A stretch of DNA of 64,000 bases from NCBI GenBank assembly GCA_008080565.1, contig VIKE01000008.1, forward strand, positions 1 to 64,000, in the 5' to 3' direction. The DNA is from Rhodocyclaceae bacterium. GTDB taxonomy: Bacteria; Pseudomonadota; Gammaproteobacteria; Burkholderiales; Rhodocyclaceae. Below the pieces are notes generated by a model. It was not told where the DNA came from and did no database searches. It worked only from the letters and a program-made list of their open reading frames with translations. Positions 18,306 through 28,697 of this stretch are shown here, piece after piece. A program made the translations under genes and the position numbers. How positions within the stretch are numbered: the first letter of the stretch is position 1; each line of letters opens with the position of its first letter.

Positions 18306-18646
18306 TTGCGATGTCCTTCCTTGGCCATGTTGATGCTGTATTTCGGAATTTCGACCGTTATTGGCGTTGACCGTACAATCGCCTGGCAGCCAAGGCGGGA
18401 ATTCGGTTCCAGTCCCCAAGCCTTGTCGAGGAGATCCTCTTCGATATCTTCGGCTGGCTCAAGCGAATTGAAGCCCTCGCGGACAATGACATGGCAGGTC
18501 GTACAGGCGCACGACATTTCGCAGGCATGGTCGAGTTCGATCTCATTGGCCAGCAGATTCTCGCAGATCGACTTGCCCTCTTCCGCCTCAATGACTGCGC
18601 CATCCGGGCACAGCTCAAGATGCGGCAGGACGATTAATTGCGTCAT
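18302..18646 (-). CDS. fdx: ISC-type [2Fe-2S] ferredoxin
   Basis: 114 residues. The cluster ligands are C42, C48 and C51 in [10 protein letters not shown], with the fourth cysteine in RLGCQAIV. It supplies electrons for cluster building on IscU. A 4-base overlap joins it to hscA upstream and another to iscX downstream. The spacing of the cysteines and the EIPKYS C-terminus match adrenodoxin-type Isc ferredoxins. Confidence 0.95.
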   Translation of the reverse strand: MTQLIVLPHLELCPDGAVIEAEEGKSICENLLANEIELDHACEMSCACTTCHVIVREGFNSLEPAEDIEEDLLDKAWGLEPNSRLGCQAIVRSTPITVEIPKYSINMAKEGHRK

Positions 18647-20523
18647 GCGTCTTCTCCCATTTTGATGTCATCCACGTTGCGGCCGGCCAGCACCTTCTTG
18701 ATGCTTTGGTCCATGCGGCGATGAGCAAAGGCTTGCGTTTCGAAACCAAGGTCGTCCATGGCGATATTGATCAGCCGGCGATTCTCGCCTGCGATGGTTT
18801 CGCGCAGCTTGGCGATGGTAGCGACAATTTTGGCGGTTTCAGCCTCGTTCAACAGATGCGGATCTTCCATCATCGCTGCTTCGGTAGCCTCGATCATGCG
18901 CTGTGCCTCGACCTGCGCCTCCTTAAGGGCACGGCTCATTGCATCGTCCTTGGCGTGCTCCATCGAATCCTTGAGCATGCCGGCAATCTCGTCATCCGAC
19001 AGGCCATAGGATGGCTTGACGGTAACACTGGACTCGATACCGGTTGTCTGCTCGCGGGCAGCCACTGACAGCAATCCATCAGCATCAACCTGGAAAGTAA
19101 CGCGAATGCGGGCCGCACCTGCCACCATTGGCGGAATGCCGCGCAGTTCGAAACGCGCCAACGAACGACAGTCACTGACCAACTCGCGCTCACCTTGCAC
19201 GACATGGATCGCCATCGCCGTCTGGCCATCCTTGAAAGTCGTGAATTCCTGAGCCCGTGCCGTCGGAATCGTCGAGTTACGCGGAATCACCTTTTCGGTC
19301 AGCCCACCCATGGTTTCCAGGCCGAGCGACAGCGGAATGACATCGAGCAGCAGCCAGTCATCCTTGCCGGTCTTGTTGCCGACCAGCAGGTTGGCCTGAG
19401 TCGCCGCGCCAAGAGCAACGACCTTGTCCGGATCGAGATTGGTCAGCGGATCCTGACGGAAGAAATCGCCGACAGCCTTCTGGACCTGCGGCATGCGCGT
19501 CGAGCCGCCGACCATAACGACGCCCTTGATGTCTTCGACGCGCAAGCCGGCGTCACGAAGGGCCTTCTTGACCGGCTGCAGGGTCTTCGAGATCAGCGTC
19601 TGGGCAATCGCCGCGAAGGTTGGAACATCGAGCTTGATATCGACCATTTCACCGGAGGTCAGGCGAACCGTGATCTGCGCTTCCGGGTTGTTGGTCAGGT
19701 ATTCCTTGGCCTCGCGGCAACGCATCATCAAATGACGCCCATCTTCCGGCGACAAAGGCTGCAGCTTGGCTTGTTCAATAACCCAGCAAAAGATGCGGTG
19801 GTCGAAATCGTCACCACCGAGCGCCGAATCACCACCAGTGGACATGACTTCGAAAACGCCCTTGGTGAGCTTGAGAATGGAAATGTCGAAGGTGCCGCCA
19901 CCGAGGTCATAGACGGCATATACACCTTCGGCAGCGTTATCAAGGCCATAGGCAATGGCCGCAGCCGTCGGTTCATTGAGCAGACGGAGCACATTGAGGC
20001 CAGCCAGACGTGCCGCATCCTTGGTGGCCTGACGTTGCGCATCGTCAAAATAGGCTGGGACAGTAATCACCGCGCCGACCAGATCGCCACCAAGCGCCAT
20101 CTCTGCGCGTTGCTTGAGACTTTTCAGAACCTCAGCCGAGACTTCAACCGGACTCTTGATGCCCGCAATGGTCTTTACCTTGACCATGCCAGGCGCTTCG
20201 ACGAAGTCGTAAGGCATCGACTCGACATGGGCAATATCCTTCAGTCCGCGCCCCATGAAACGCTTGACCGAAACGATGGTGTTGTGCGGATCGATGGCCT
20301 GCTTGGTCTGGGCGTCGTAACCGACTTCAGTGCTGTTATCCGCGTGGTAACGCACTACCGATGGCAGCAAAGGACGCCCCTGCTCATCATTCAGGCAGAC
20401 GGCCATGCCGCTACGAACCGTGGCGACCAGAGAATTGGTCGTACCAAGGTCGATACCGATGGCGAGCTTGTGCTCATGGGGGGCGGCCGACTCACCTGGC
20501 TCGGCAATTTGAAACAGGGCCAT
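18643..20523 (-). CDS. hscA: Hsp70-type chaperone HscA
   Basis: A 626-residue specialised Hsp70. The nucleotide-binding domain has [26 protein letters not shown] and [12 protein letters not shown]; the substrate domain follows from about residue 390 ([14 protein letters not shown]) with a helical lid at the end. HscA with HscB pulls the cluster off IscU by binding its LPPVK loop. It starts 2 bases after the hscB stop and overlaps fdx by 4 bases. Confidence 0.96.
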   Translation of the reverse strand: MALFQIAEPGESAAPHEHKLAIGIDLGTTNSLVATVRSGMAVCLNDEQGRPLLPSVVRYHADNSTEVGYDAQTKQAIDPHNTIVSVKRFMGRGLKDIAHVESMPYDFVEAPGMVKVKTIAGIKSPVEVSAEVLKSLKQRAEMALGGDLVGAVITVPAYFDDAQRQATKDAARLAGLNVLRLLNEPTAAAIAYGLDNAAEGVYAVYDLGGGTFDISILKLTKGVFEVMSTGGDSALGGDDFDHRIFCWVIEQAKLQPLSPEDGRHLMMRCREAKEYLTNNPEAQITVRLTSGEMVDIKLDVPTFAAIAQTLISKTLQPVKKALRDAGLRVEDIKGVVMVGGSTRMPQVQKAVGDFFRQDPLTNLDPDKVVALGAATQANLLVGNKTGKDDWLLLDVIPLSLGLETMGGLTEKVIPRNSTIPTARAQEFTTFKDGQTAMAIHVVQGERELVSDCRSLARFELRGIPPMVAGAARIRVTFQVDADGLLSVAAREQTTGIESSVTVKPSYGLSDDEIAGMLKDSMEHAKDDAMSRALKEAQVEAQRMIEATEAAMMEDPHLLNEAETAKIVATIAKLRETIAGENRRLINIAMDDLGFETQAFAHRRMDQSIKKVLAGRNVDDIKMGEDA

Positions 20524-20525
20524 TT

Positions 20526-21050
20526 TTATTCTTCCAGCGACGCCAGCGCGTCGTCGATTTCGTACAGTAGTTTTTCCAGAAACATCAGACGACGGACACG
20601 ATCCGTGGCCAATGCATGCTCGCCCAGATCGAACAGTTCGCCGAGCTCTTCATAACGAGCGTTGATGTCGCCACGCAGACGATTATGCAGACGCTCCAGT
20701 TCGTGATGATCGCCGCCGTCGCGAGCCTCCATTACCGCCTCGCGCCATTCCATTTGCTCCATCAGAAAATCGGTGGGCATGGCGGTGTTGTTCTCCGCCT
20801 GAATGTCGTGGCCAGCCAGATGAAGCATATATTTGGCTCGCTCCAGCGGCTTTTTCAATGTCTGATAAGCTTCGTTGGCATGAGTGGCCCACTGCATGGA
20901 GAGCCTGCGTTCAGCATCGCCGGCGTTTGCAAATCTATCCGGATGAACCTGAGCCTGAATATCGCGATAACGGGAATCGAGGTCGGACATATCGAGCCGG
21001 AAGCCCGGATTCAACCCAAACAGGGAGAAATGGTCGGCTCGGAAATCCAT
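20526..21050 (-). CDS. hscB: Co-chaperone HscB
   Basis: A 174-residue J-protein. The N-terminal J-domain has H36-P37-D38 in QVHPDRF, followed by the Hsp20-like C-terminal three-helix bundle that binds IscU. It stimulates HscA ATPase and delivers IscU. The start shares one base with the iscA stop. Confidence 0.95.
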   Translation of the reverse strand: MDFRADHFSLFGLNPGFRLDMSDLDSRYRDIQAQVHPDRFANAGDAERRLSMQWATHANEAYQTLKKPLERAKYMLHLAGHDIQAENNTAMPTDFLMEQMEWREAVMEARDGGDHHELERLHNRLRGDINARYEELGELFDLGEHALATDRVRRLMFLEKLLYEIDDALASLEE

Positions 21051-21373
21051 CAGACGTTAAACGATTCGCCGCAACCGCACTGATCCTTGACGTTCGGATT
21101 ATTGAACTTAAAACCTTCGTTCAAGCCCTCGCGAGCAAAGTCCAGTTCCATTCCATCCAGGTAAGGCAGGCTCTTGGCGTCGACAATGACCTTGACGCCA
21201 TTATGTTCAAACACCATGTCATCGGGATTCACCTCGTCGACAAATTCGAGCTTGTACGCCATGCCGGAACAGCCACTGGTCCGCACGCCAAGGCGCAGGC
21301 CGATGCCTTTTCCGCGCTTTGCGAGGAAGTTGGCGACGTGTGTTGCCGCCTTATCGCTCAAGGTGACGCCCAT
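21050..21373 (-). CDS. iscA: A-type Fe-S carrier IscA
   Basis: 107 residues. The three conserved cysteines are C35 (SGCSGMAY), C99 and C101 (QCGCGESF). It carries or repairs iron-sulfur clusters. It follows iscU after 2 bases and is fused by a shared base to hscB, so the whole set is read as one transcript. Confidence 0.95.
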   Translation of the reverse strand: MGVTLSDKAATHVANFLAKRGKGIGLRLGVRTSGCSGMAYKLEFVDEVNPDDMVFEHNGVKVIVDAKSLPYLDGMELDFAREGLNEGFKFNNPNVKDQCGCGESFNV

Positions 21374-21375
21374 GC

Positions 21376-21759
21376 TTATTCTCCGTGCTTTTTCTTGTAA
21401 TCGGCCACAGCTGCCTTGATGGCATCCTCAGCCAGAATAGAACAGTGAATTTTAACCGGCGGCAAGGCCAATTCTTCGGCAATTTCCGTATTTTTGATCG
21501 ACAGAGCCTGATCGACAGTCTTGCCCTTGACCCACTCGGTGACCAAAGAAGACGAAGCAATGGCCGAACCACAACCGTAAGTCTTGAACTTGGCATCCTC
21601 AATGACGCCCGCCTTGTTCACCTTGATCTGCAGTTTCATGACGTCACCGCAGGCTGGCGCACCAACCATGCCAGTACCTACGTCATCATCTTCTTTGCCG
21701 AAGGAACCAACATTACGTGGATTCTCATAATGATCAATAACTTTAATGCTGTAGCTCAT
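21376..21759 (-). CDS. iscU: Fe-S scaffold IscU
   Basis: 127 residues. Cluster ligands are C37, C63 and C106, with D39 beside C37; the HscA recognition loop LPPVK is at 99-103. It receives sulfur from IscS and builds a [2Fe-2S] cluster. A ribosome site (AAGGAGA) precedes ATG 21759, and iscS ends 21 bases upstream. Confidence 0.97.
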   Translation of the reverse strand: MSYSIKVIDHYENPRNVGSFGKEDDDVGTGMVGAPACGDVMKLQIKVNKAGVIEDAKFKTYGCGSAIASSSLVTEWVKGKTVDQALSIKNTEIAEELALPPVKIHCSILAEDAIKAAVADYKKKHGE

Positions 21760-21780
21760 GCTGTTTCTCCTTGAGATTCT

Positions 21781-22992
21781 TTAGTGTGCAGCCCACTGAA
21801 CGGTGCTCAGATCAATGCCGTCCTTGAACATTTCCCACAACGGAGAAAGCTCGCGTAATTTACCAACTTTCGCATGCAACAATTTGATTGCATAGTCAAT
21901 TTCTTCCTCTGTCGTAAATCGACCAATGCTGAAGCGGATGGAGCTATGCGCCAGTTCATCATCACGCCCCAGCGCTCGCAATACGTAGGACGGCTCCAGG
22001 CTGGCAGAGGTACAGGCCGAACCTGAAGACACTGCCAGATCCTTGATTGCCATGATCATCGACTCACCTTCGACGTAAGCGAAGCTGATATTTAGATTGT
22101 GTGCAACCCGATGCGTCAGGTCGCCATTGACAAAGGTTTCTTCAATATCCTGCAAGCCTTTCAGGAGCTTGTCGCGCAGTGCGCCTATACGTTTGTTCTC
22201 TTCGGCCATTTCCTCACGAGCCAGGCGGAAACTCTCGCCCATACCGACGATCTGGTGCGTCGGCAGTGTGCCAGAGCGGAAGCCACGCTCATGACCACCA
22301 CCATGCATTTGTGCCTCAAGACGAATACGCGGTTTGCGGCGTACATACAGCGCGCCGATGCCTTTCGGGCCATAAGTCTTGTGAGCACAGAAACTCATCA
22401 GATCGACCTTGAGCTTGCTCAGGTCAATATCGACCTTGCCTGTGGCTTGGGCAGCATCAACGTGGAAGATAACGCCCTTCTCACGGCAGATTTCGCCGAG
22501 TTCGGCGATCGGCTGAATAACGCCGACTTCGTTATTGACGTACATGACCGAAGCCAGCACGGTATCCGGACGGATAGCCGCCTTGAAGACCTCCAGGTCG
22601 AGCAGACCGTCTTCCTTGACATCGAGATAGGTCGCTTCGAATCCTTGGCGCTCCATTTCGCGGACAGTGTCGAGCACTGCCTTGTGCTCGGTCTTCACCG
22701 TGATGATGTGCTTACCTTTGGTACCGGCGTAGAAATTGGCAGCACCCTTGATGGCGAGATTGTTGGACTCGGTCGCACCGGAGGTCCAGACGATTTCCTT
22801 TGGATCGGCATTGACCAATGCAGCCACCTGCTCACGAGCCTCTTCGACCGCCGCATCGGCAACCCAGCCAAAGCTGTGCGAACGTGATGCAGGATTGCCA
22901 AAATGCTCACACAGATAGGGAATCATTTTTTCGGCAACACGCGGGTCCACCGGGGTAGTGGCAGAGTAATCCAGGTAAATAGGGAGTTTCAT
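21781..22992 (-). CDS. iscS: Cysteine desulfurase IscS
   Basis: A 404-residue PLP enzyme that supplies sulfur from cysteine. It opens [19 protein letters not shown], has the PLP lysine in [11 protein letters not shown], the mobile-loop cysteine in [13 protein letters not shown] near residue 328, and a C-terminus [16 protein letters not shown] that in E. coli IscS binds IscU. I chose ATG 22992 as it gives the family N-terminus; ATG 22998 adds two residues. It lies downstream of a second desulfurase gene on the same strand. Confidence 0.96.
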   Translation of the reverse strand: MKLPIYLDYSATTPVDPRVAEKMIPYLCEHFGNPASRSHSFGWVADAAVEEAREQVAALVNADPKEIVWTSGATESNNLAIKGAANFYAGTKGKHIITVKTEHKAVLDTVREMERQGFEATYLDVKEDGLLDLEVFKAAIRPDTVLASVMYVNNEVGVIQPIAELGEICREKGVIFHVDAAQATGKVDIDLSKLKVDLMSFCAHKTYGPKGIGALYVRRKPRIRLEAQMHGGGHERGFRSGTLPTHQIVGMGESFRLAREEMAEENKRIGALRDKLLKGLQDIEETFVNGDLTHRVAHNLNISFAYVEGESMIMAIKDLAVSSGSACTSASLEPSYVLRALGRDDELAHSSIRFSIGRFTTEEEIDYAIKLLHAKVGKLRELSPLWEMFKDGIDLSTVQWAAH

Positions 22993-23026
22993 CGTCATTC
23001 TCGCTAAGTCGGGTTGTTCAGACATC

Positions 23027-24181
23027 TCAATGCGTCGCAAGAGCAGTCAGTCCCTGCAGGCGTCCGACTGTCACCCGCAAGGCGTTGATAAATTGTTCGA
23101 TCTCGACTTCCGTGTTGCCCACACCAAGGCTTACCCGCACGGCTCCTCGAGCGATTTCAGGGGTTACCCCCATGGCGCGAAGTACATGCGATGCCTCAGG
23201 ATTAGCACTTGAGCATGCCGCGCCACTAGCCACAGCAAATCCTTCGCGGTCCAGCTTGCCGACCAGTGTTTCGCCATCAATATTCGGAAAGGCAAAATAG
23301 CTGGTATTCGGCAAACGCATTACTTCAGTCGCGAATACCCTAGCCCCCAATACCACCAACCCGGCTTCGAGCTTTGCCTGCATAACCCGCATGCGACTCG
23401 ATAGTTCGGCAACACTGGCCGCTGCAAGTTCCGCCGCAACACCAAATCCGACGATTGCTGGCACATTTTCGGTACCTGAGCGTAGGCCGCGCTCGTGGCC
23501 ACCTCCTGCAATCAACGGTTGCAACTCGACTCGCTTGTCAACAATCAGCGCCGCCGCGCCCTTCGGCCCACCAGCCTTGTGCCCCGACAGAGTCATGCCA
23601 TGAACGCCCGCTGAGTTAACCGCGCGAAAATCGATGGCCAGCTTGCCCAGCCCCTGCACAGCGTCGGTGTGAAACCACGCCCCGCTGGCCTTTGCGGCAT
23701 TTGCCAGGGCGGCAATATCCTGCACGACACCCGTTTCATTATTGGCGAGCATGACTGAAATCAACTTCGGCTTGGCCAATAGCGCCTCAGCATAATCTTC
23801 GATTTTTAGACTTCCCGCACCGTCGACCGCAAGATGCCTGACCATCCACCCCTGCCCTGCCAATTGGGCCGCTGGCTTGAGAACGCAAGGATGCTCGATG
23901 GCACTAACCGCAACCAGTCCAGGCTTGAGGCTGGCTGCAGCCCCCTTCAAAAACAGGTTATTTGCTTCACTGCCCCCACTGGTAAAAATCACCTCTGTCG
24001 GGTGTGCGTTGACCGCCGAAGCTACTTTTTGTCGCGCTTCGTCTATGGCTTGCCGTGCCCGCCGACCGTATTCGTGACGGCTCGACGCGTTGCCAAACTG
24101 GCTTTCAAGCCATGGCAACATCGCCGCCAACACCGCCGGATGGAGTGGCGTTGTGGCGTTGTGGTCGAGATAAACAGGCAT
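23027..24181 (-). CDS. Second cysteine desulfurase (NifS/IscS-like)
   Basis: A 384-residue class-V aminotransferase. It begins [15 protein letters not shown], has the PLP lysine in [12 protein letters not shown] and the active cysteine in [17 protein letters not shown]. It is clearly different from IscS (shorter C-terminus without the IscU-binding tail), and sits between iscR and iscS. NifS-type enzymes of this group supply sulfur or selenium; its own target is unknown. ATG 24181 gives the family opening; an in-frame start at 24283 lies inside iscR. Confidence 0.92.
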   Translation of the reverse strand: MPVYLDHNATTPLHPAVLAAMLPWLESQFGNASSRHEYGRRARQAIDEARQKVASAVNAHPTEVIFTSGGSEANNLFLKGAAASLKPGLVAVSAIEHPCVLKPAAQLAGQGWMVRHLAVDGAGSLKIEDYAEALLAKPKLISVMLANNETGVVQDIAALANAAKASGAWFHTDAVQGLGKLAIDFRAVNSAGVHGMTLSGHKAGGPKGAAALIVDKRVELQPLIAGGGHERGLRSGTENVPAIVGFGVAAELAAASVAELSSRMRVMQAKLEAGLVVLGARVFATEVMRLPNTSYFAFPNIDGETLVGKLDREGFAVASGAACSSANPEASHVLRAMGVTPEIARGAVRVSLGVGNTEVEIEQFINALRVTVGRLQGLTALATH

Positions 24182-24197
24182 GGGGATTGTCCTGCGC

Positions 24198-24701
24198 TCA
24201 GGCAACCGCCGGCAATTTGTCGCGCCCGGCACGACCACGCGGCAACGGACCAAGTCGACGCTTGTCTTCGAGCACGAGGGCACCGGGAGTCCGCTTTGCC
24301 TTTTCTCGCTCGACGAGATCAGCCAGAGTTACAGAGGCAAGGTAGTCAAACATTCTGGCGTTGAGCGTCGACCACAAATCATGCGTCATGCAACGGTGTT
24401 CATCGTGACAATTCTCCCGACCGCCACACTGGGTGGCATCGAGCTGTTCGTCTACAGCACGAATAATGTCAGCAACTGCAACCTGATCAAACGGACGGGC
24501 TATACAGTAGCCACCACCGGGACCTCGCACGCTATCGACCAGCTTATGGCGACGCAGTTTGCCAAACAACTGCTCAAGATAGGACAGCGATATCTGCTGC
24601 CGCTCGCTAATGCTGGCCAGGGCGACCGGCCCGTCCTCGCCACGCATGGCAAGATCCATCATGGCCGTGACGGCAAAACGTCCTTTGGTTGTCAAACGCA
24701 T
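24198..24701 (-). CDS. iscR: Fe-S cluster regulator IscR
   Basis: A 167-residue Rrf2-family repressor. The winged helix is in residues 1-80 (MRLTTKGRFAVTAMMDLA). The [2Fe-2S] ligands C92, C98, C104 and H107 fall in the spacing seen in IscR (CGGRENCHDEHRC, then MTH). It is the first gene of the isc run and has a candidate type-1 site just upstream, so it should repress its own operon when clusters are sufficient. Confidence 0.95.
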   Translation of the reverse strand: MRLTTKGRFAVTAMMDLAMRGEDGPVALASISERQQISLSYLEQLFGKLRRHKLVDSVRGPGGGYCIARPFDQVAVADIIRAVDEQLDATQCGGRENCHDEHRCMTHDLWSTLNARMFDYLASVTLADLVEREKAKRTPGALVLEDKRRLGPLPRGRAGRDKLPAVA

Positions 24702-24716
24702 TCCGAACCTCTGTTA

Positions 24717-24741
24717 ATAACCTAGTGTCGTGGTCAACTAT
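24717..24741 (-). promoter_or_regulatory. Candidate IscR type-1 operator upstream of iscR
   Basis: On the minus strand the 25 bases read ATAGTTGACC, then ACGACA, then CTAGGTTAT. This lines up with the E. coli type-1 motif (ATASYYGAC ... RRSTAT) at about 18 of 25 positions, counted by eye. It lies 16-40 bases before the iscR start, where a promoter is expected. The gap between iscR and cysE (24702-24758) contains little else. Confidence 0.6.
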
Positions 24742-24758
24742 ATCCAATCCAGACAAAA

Positions 24759-25514
24759 TTAGTCAACTATTTTACTCAGGTATTTCGGGTCAAATGCATC
24801 AGACTGATCGACGTCTTGATCACACTTGACGCCCTGAGCATCCAGCTCCTTGACCAATGAAGCCAACCGCCGATCAGTTTCAGCTGCATGATCCAGTAAC
24901 GCGTGGATCGCCTTGGCCAGCGGATCATCCTGATCGCGACCCACGGCATAGGCCGAAAAGCCCAGCTTTTCAGCTTGCGCCTCACGCTGACGAGTTTGTT
25001 CGTTGTTATTCAGTATCCGTGCCGGATTGCCAACAGCGGTCGCACCGGCTGGCACCGGCTTGGTTACAACGGCATTGGAACCAACCTTGGCACCAGCACC
25101 GATGGTTATCGGCCCGAGCACCTTGGCGCCAGCACCTATGACCACGCCGTTCTCCAATGTCGGGTGACGCTTACCCTTGTTCCATGAGGTGCCACCGAGG
25201 GTAACTCCATGATAAAGCGTCACGTCGTCACCGATCACGGCGGTTTCGCCAACCACGACCCCCATGCCATGATCGATAAAGAAACGGCGCCCGATAGTTG
25301 CCCCTGGATGAATTTCGATTCCGGTCAACATTCGCGACAAATGGGCCGTGAAGCGACCAAGCCAGCGAAGACGGTGCCCCCATAGCCAGTGCGCAAGGCG
25401 ATGCATGATCAGGGCATGAATGCCGGGATAGCAGGTAAGAACCTCCCAGGATGAGCGGGCGGCCGGATCGCGGTCAAAAACCGCACGGATGTCCTCACGC
25501 AGATACCGGAACAT
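24759..25514 (-). CDS. cysE: Serine O-acetyltransferase
   Basis: A 251-residue hexapeptide-repeat acetyltransferase that makes O-acetylserine for cysteine synthesis. [21 protein letters not shown] and [22 protein letters not shown] show the left-handed helix and active histidines. Placed upstream of iscR on the same strand, as in many bacteria, linking cysteine supply to the desulfurases. The extended C-terminus (to LSKIVD) lacks the usual Ile-terminated tail. Confidence 0.94.
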   Translation of the reverse strand: MFRYLREDIRAVFDRDPAARSSWEVLTCYPGIHALIMHRLAHWLWGHRLRWLGRFTAHLSRMLTGIEIHPGATIGRRFFIDHGMGVVVGETAVIGDDVTLYHGVTLGGTSWNKGKRHPTLENGVVIGAGAKVLGPITIGAGAKVGSNAVVTKPVPAGATAVGNPARILNNNEQTRQREAQAEKLGFSAYAVGRDQDDPLAKAIHALLDHAAETDRRLASLVKELDAQGVKCDQDVDQSDAFDPKYLSKIVD

Positions 25515-25644
25515 GAAACCTGATCTCCCTGTTGAATGGAGGGCGATTTTAGAATACTCGACTGAATTTGTCAGCTATTTTCCCGCCGGTTGTAACATCG
25601 CAAAAGTTTATAATCCGACACCTATCGCAAATAGCTAGCCCTCC

Positions 25645-27408
25645 ATGCTCAACCGCCTCGCATCGTTACTTGCCGCCATCATTTTTCTTGCTGGTTGCGC
25701 AACGCCACCACCGATTGCGACCAGCAATGAGCGCGGCGATTACAGCCACACTCAAAAATACCTTTCATGGCTGGTCGACCGTGAAATGGCACAAAATGAA
25801 ATTACCGGGCTCAGCATCGCACTAGTCGATGACCAGAAAGTAATTTGGCAGCAGGGCTTCGGTTACGCCGACCTTGAAAACAAAATATTGGCTACGCCGG
25901 AAACCGTTTATCGGGCCGGCTCAATCGCCAAGGTCTTTACAGCAGCTGCAGCCATGCAACTGGCCGAACAGGGCAAGCTTGATATCGACAAGCCACTGTC
26001 CGTTGCCCTGCCTGAGTTCTCGATCCGAAGCCGCTTTCCCAATGCCGATCCAGTGACACCACGCAATATCATGTGTCATCACTCCGGGCTGCCATCGAAT
26101 TTCCTGCAAGGCCTATACGTTCGGGAACCAGACCGTTTCGAGACGGTGGTGGCCAACATCAAGGACGAATACCAGGCCTTCCCGCCAAACTACGTTTTTT
26201 CCTATTCAAATCTTGGAATGGCATTGCTCGGTGCAGCCATTCAAAAGGTTAGCGGAGAACCCTTTGAAGGCTACATGGATCGCCGTTTTTTTCAGCCATT
26301 GGGCATGACGCAGAGTAGCTTTACGCCACGCCCAATCGCGAAGGCCTACGATCGCAATAAGGAAATTGAAGTGTTTTCACTACGCGACATGCCTGCCGCC
26401 AACCTGCTAAGCAACGTTTTGGACCTCAGTCAATTCATCAAGATGCAGTTCGGCGACGGCATGTCCGGCCAGCACCAGATACTCTCGGCAAAATCCGCCA
26501 AAGAAATGGTGCGTATACAGAACAAGAGTTTCCCGATGACCTTCGGGCAATACGTCGGCCTTGGCTGGATGATGAGCGGCATCGATGTACCAGGGGGTGG
26601 CTCCGTCGCTAGCCATGGCGGTTCGCTACCAGACTCCCACAGCATGATGGCAATACTGCCTGAGCACAAACTGGGTGTCGTTGTCCTATCGAACTCATCT
26701 TCATCTCATATAGCTGTCTCGAAAATTGCAACCGAAGCCCTACGCCTGATGCTTGAAGCCAAGACAGGTATTCGACAAGATCCAACGCCTCCGGCACAAG
26801 TTGCAGAACGTGCACCGACTCCTGACGAATTGCGCGAATTCGACGGAAATTTCGACACCATGGTTGGCTTGGCCAGAATCAGCACAAAAAATGGCCAAAT
26901 CGACGTCGAAGCTGCCGGCCATCAGTTCCGCTTGGTGCCACATGAAGATGGACTACTGACAATCAAGTACCGGTTATTCGGAATGATGGCCGTCCGTGTC
27001 GGCGCTTTTGAGGATATTCATCTATCAATGGCCAAAGTCGACGGACGGCAAATCATCGTTGGCCGAATCGGTACGGAATCGCTAATTTTTGGCGAAAAGC
27101 TGAAGCCAACGAAAATCCCTGATCGATTCTGGAACAATCTCGGCCACTATGAGATCGTTGGAAAGATAGATGGCCCTACACCAGACAGGCTTCTGCTCAA
27201 GGAAGATAATGGGCTGCTAGTCGGTGAAGCGCACTTCCCGGAAGTACCCGATCTCCTTTTGCAGATAGCCTTCCGTGCAGTCTCCGACAATGAAGTAGTA
27301 ACAGCGGGCTTGGGTACAGGTCGCGGTGATACGCTCCGACTGATTGGCGCCGGAGACGACGCCATACTGGGCTTTTCCGGAATTCAACTACGCAAGAAAC
27401 TGAATTAG
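25645..27408 (+). CDS. Lipoprotein serine hydrolase, beta-lactamase/PBP4-like
   Basis: 587 residues. A lipobox (FLAGC at about 16-20) marks an outer or inner membrane lipoprotein. The class-C beta-lactamase fold has S93 and K96 in GSIAKVF, Y187 in YSN, and a later SHGG motif; this family includes peptidases, esterases and beta-lactamases. The C-terminal 200 residues form a beta-rich extension. The next gene, 2 bases later, encodes an acyl carrier protein, so an acyl-related substrate is possible but unproven. Confidence 0.87.
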   Translation: MLNRLASLLAAIIFLAGCATPPPIATSNERGDYSHTQKYLSWLVDREMAQNEITGLSIALVDDQKVIWQQGFGYADLENKILATPETVYRAGSIAKVFTAAAAMQLAEQGKLDIDKPLSVALPEFSIRSRFPNADPVTPRNIMCHHSGLPSNFLQGLYVREPDRFETVVANIKDEYQAFPPNYVFSYSNLGMALLGAAIQKVSGEPFEGYMDRRFFQPLGMTQSSFTPRPIAKAYDRNKEIEVFSLRDMPAANLLSNVLDLSQFIKMQFGDGMSGQHQILSAKSAKEMVRIQNKSFPMTFGQYVGLGWMMSGIDVPGGGSVASHGGSLPDSHSMMAILPEHKLGVVVLSNSSSSHIAVSKIATEALRLMLEAKTGIRQDPTPPAQVAERAPTPDELREFDGNFDTMVGLARISTKNGQIDVEAAGHQFRLVPHEDGLLTIKYRLFGMMAVRVGAFEDIHLSMAKVDGRQIIVGRIGTESLIFGEKLKPTKIPDRFWNNLGHYEIVGKIDGPTPDRLLLKEDNGLLVGEAHFPEVPDLLLQIAFRAVSDNEVVTAGLGTGRGDTLRLIGAGDDAILGFSGIQLRKKLN

Positions 27409-27410
27409 AA

Positions 27411-27680
27411 ATGAACGATCTGCACCATGAATTAAAAGCATTCATCATCGACACGATGAATCTGGAAGACACCACTCCAACCGACATCGGCGACGACGCC
27501 CAGCTCTTTGCCGATGACGGCCTTGGTCTAGATTCAATCGACGCACTCGAACTCGTCTTGGCTTTGAAAAAAACCTATGGAATTTTGCTTGAGGCCAATG
27601 ATGAGCAGACACGGAAGCATTTGCGATCCATCTCAACGCTCGCTACCCTACTCAGATCGCATCGCGCCAACACCAACTGA
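27411..27680 (+). CDS. Acyl carrier protein
   Basis: 89 residues with the phosphopantetheine motif GLDSIDALEL, S42 being the attachment serine. The acidic helices fit an ACP. It is not the fatty-acid acpP type (no fab genes near) and follows the serine hydrolase after 2 bases. It may serve a lipid, polyene or surface-modification pathway encoded elsewhere. A strong terminator follows. Confidence 0.85.
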   Translation: MNDLHHELKAFIIDTMNLEDTTPTDIGDDAQLFADDGLGLDSIDALELVLALKKTYGILLEANDEQTRKHLRSISTLATLLRSHRANTN

Positions 27681-27726
27681 GACAAATAAAACATTTTTTC
27701 TCGCCCCCTCTTTTGTGTGGGCATCC

Positions 27727-27759
27727 AAAAAAAACGGCACTCCAAGGTGCCGTTTTTTT
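27727..27759. terminator. Bidirectional rho-independent terminator
   Basis: The hairpin AAAACGGCAC-TCCAAG-GTGCCGTTTT, with an A run before and a T run after, lies between the ACP gene and the convergent PEP-CTERM gene. It can end both transcripts. Confidence 0.9.
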
Positions 27760-27775
27760 CTCAGTCAGAAAAAGT

Positions 27776-28552
27776 CTAGCTTTTGCGCGACTTCCGCATA
27801 CGGATAAACCCAAGAATACCGACACCCATCAGCGCCAAGGAGCCCGGTTCAGGAACCTTACCCGTCGTCGGTGGATTGCAACCAGTAGATCCAGACACGC
27901 AACCAGTAACCGAGGCAAGCTTCACATAGTCATTTCCCACATCAAGTCCGCTCGTCGCCCCACCGGCCAACGGATTGTACGCACCGACTAACCAATAAGA
28001 GGAAAAAACGCTTGCTGCATTGATGGTTTTTGTAACAGTGCCGATGTCTGCATAATTACCAATCAAGCTCCAGCCAGCACTGAGAAGATCACCATATTTT
28101 TGCCCTACCAGGGCTGTCGGCGCACCCGTTCCCGTGTAAGCCATTACGGTCACATCGGAATCAGTCTGGCTCCAACCCAGCTTCATTTGCGTCAACTTAA
28201 CCGATGAAGAGAAGGACAGCAGAGCCATATCATAGCGTTGGTTGTTGTCGATGGAGTGCTCAGGGGATGTCCCTTCGACCGTGTCGCAATAAGAACCGCT
28301 AGAGCATGCATCGGCGTTGCCAATCCCCCCCCAAGTATTTACCCAATTCGCAGCCTGAATGGTTTGGGTTGCAGCGTTATTTGCCGAAGATGCAACAGTA
28401 TCTGAACCACCTGTATTCGAGAGCGCGGAAACTGTCACACCACCACTGATCGTTCCATAGCTTGACCCTAGCGTCCATGTCGTCGCAGCCGACACTTGTC
28501 CAGCCAATGCCATCGCCAATACACCGCACACTACTTTGAGTTGGTTTTTCAT
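27776..28552 (-). CDS. PEP-CTERM sorting domain protein
   Basis: A 258-residue exported protein. The signal peptide (MKNQLKVVCGVLAMALA, cut near QVSA) and the C-terminal VPEPGSLALMGVGILGFI with basic tail are both clear. ATG 28552 has GGGAAG before it; an in-frame start at 28627 adds an unlikely extension. The mature region is rich in Ser, Thr and Gly with scattered cysteines, and has no recognised fold. It would be cut by an exosortase elsewhere in the genome. Its neighbour prsT belongs to the same export system. Confidence 0.88.
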   Translation of the reverse strand: MKNQLKVVCGVLAMALAGQVSAATTWTLGSSYGTISGGVTVSALSNTGGSDTVASSANNAATQTIQAANWVNTWGGIGNADACSSGSYCDTVEGTSPEHSIDNNQRYDMALLSFSSSVKLTQMKLGWSQTDSDVTVMAYTGTGAPTALVGQKYGDLLSAGWSLIGNYADIGTVTKTINAASVFSSYWLVGAYNPLAGGATSGLDVGNDYVKLASVTGCVSGSTGCNPPTTGKVPEPGSLALMGVGILGFIRMRKSRKS

Positions 28553-28697
28553 ATTCTTCCCCGAAATCAATTCTTGCGTAAACACAAAGCAAGAACCAAA
28601 CCACAACAAATTAATAAACATTTTCAATTAGTTACAGAATTGACCCAACCCCAGCTGCGATGACGGTGTAAAAAAAACCGACACACATTCTAATTTC

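Noticed and set aside
19195-20655. Long plus-strand reading frame opposite hscA
   Set aside because: It lies on the antisense of a certain gene, with low-complexity composition and no domain.
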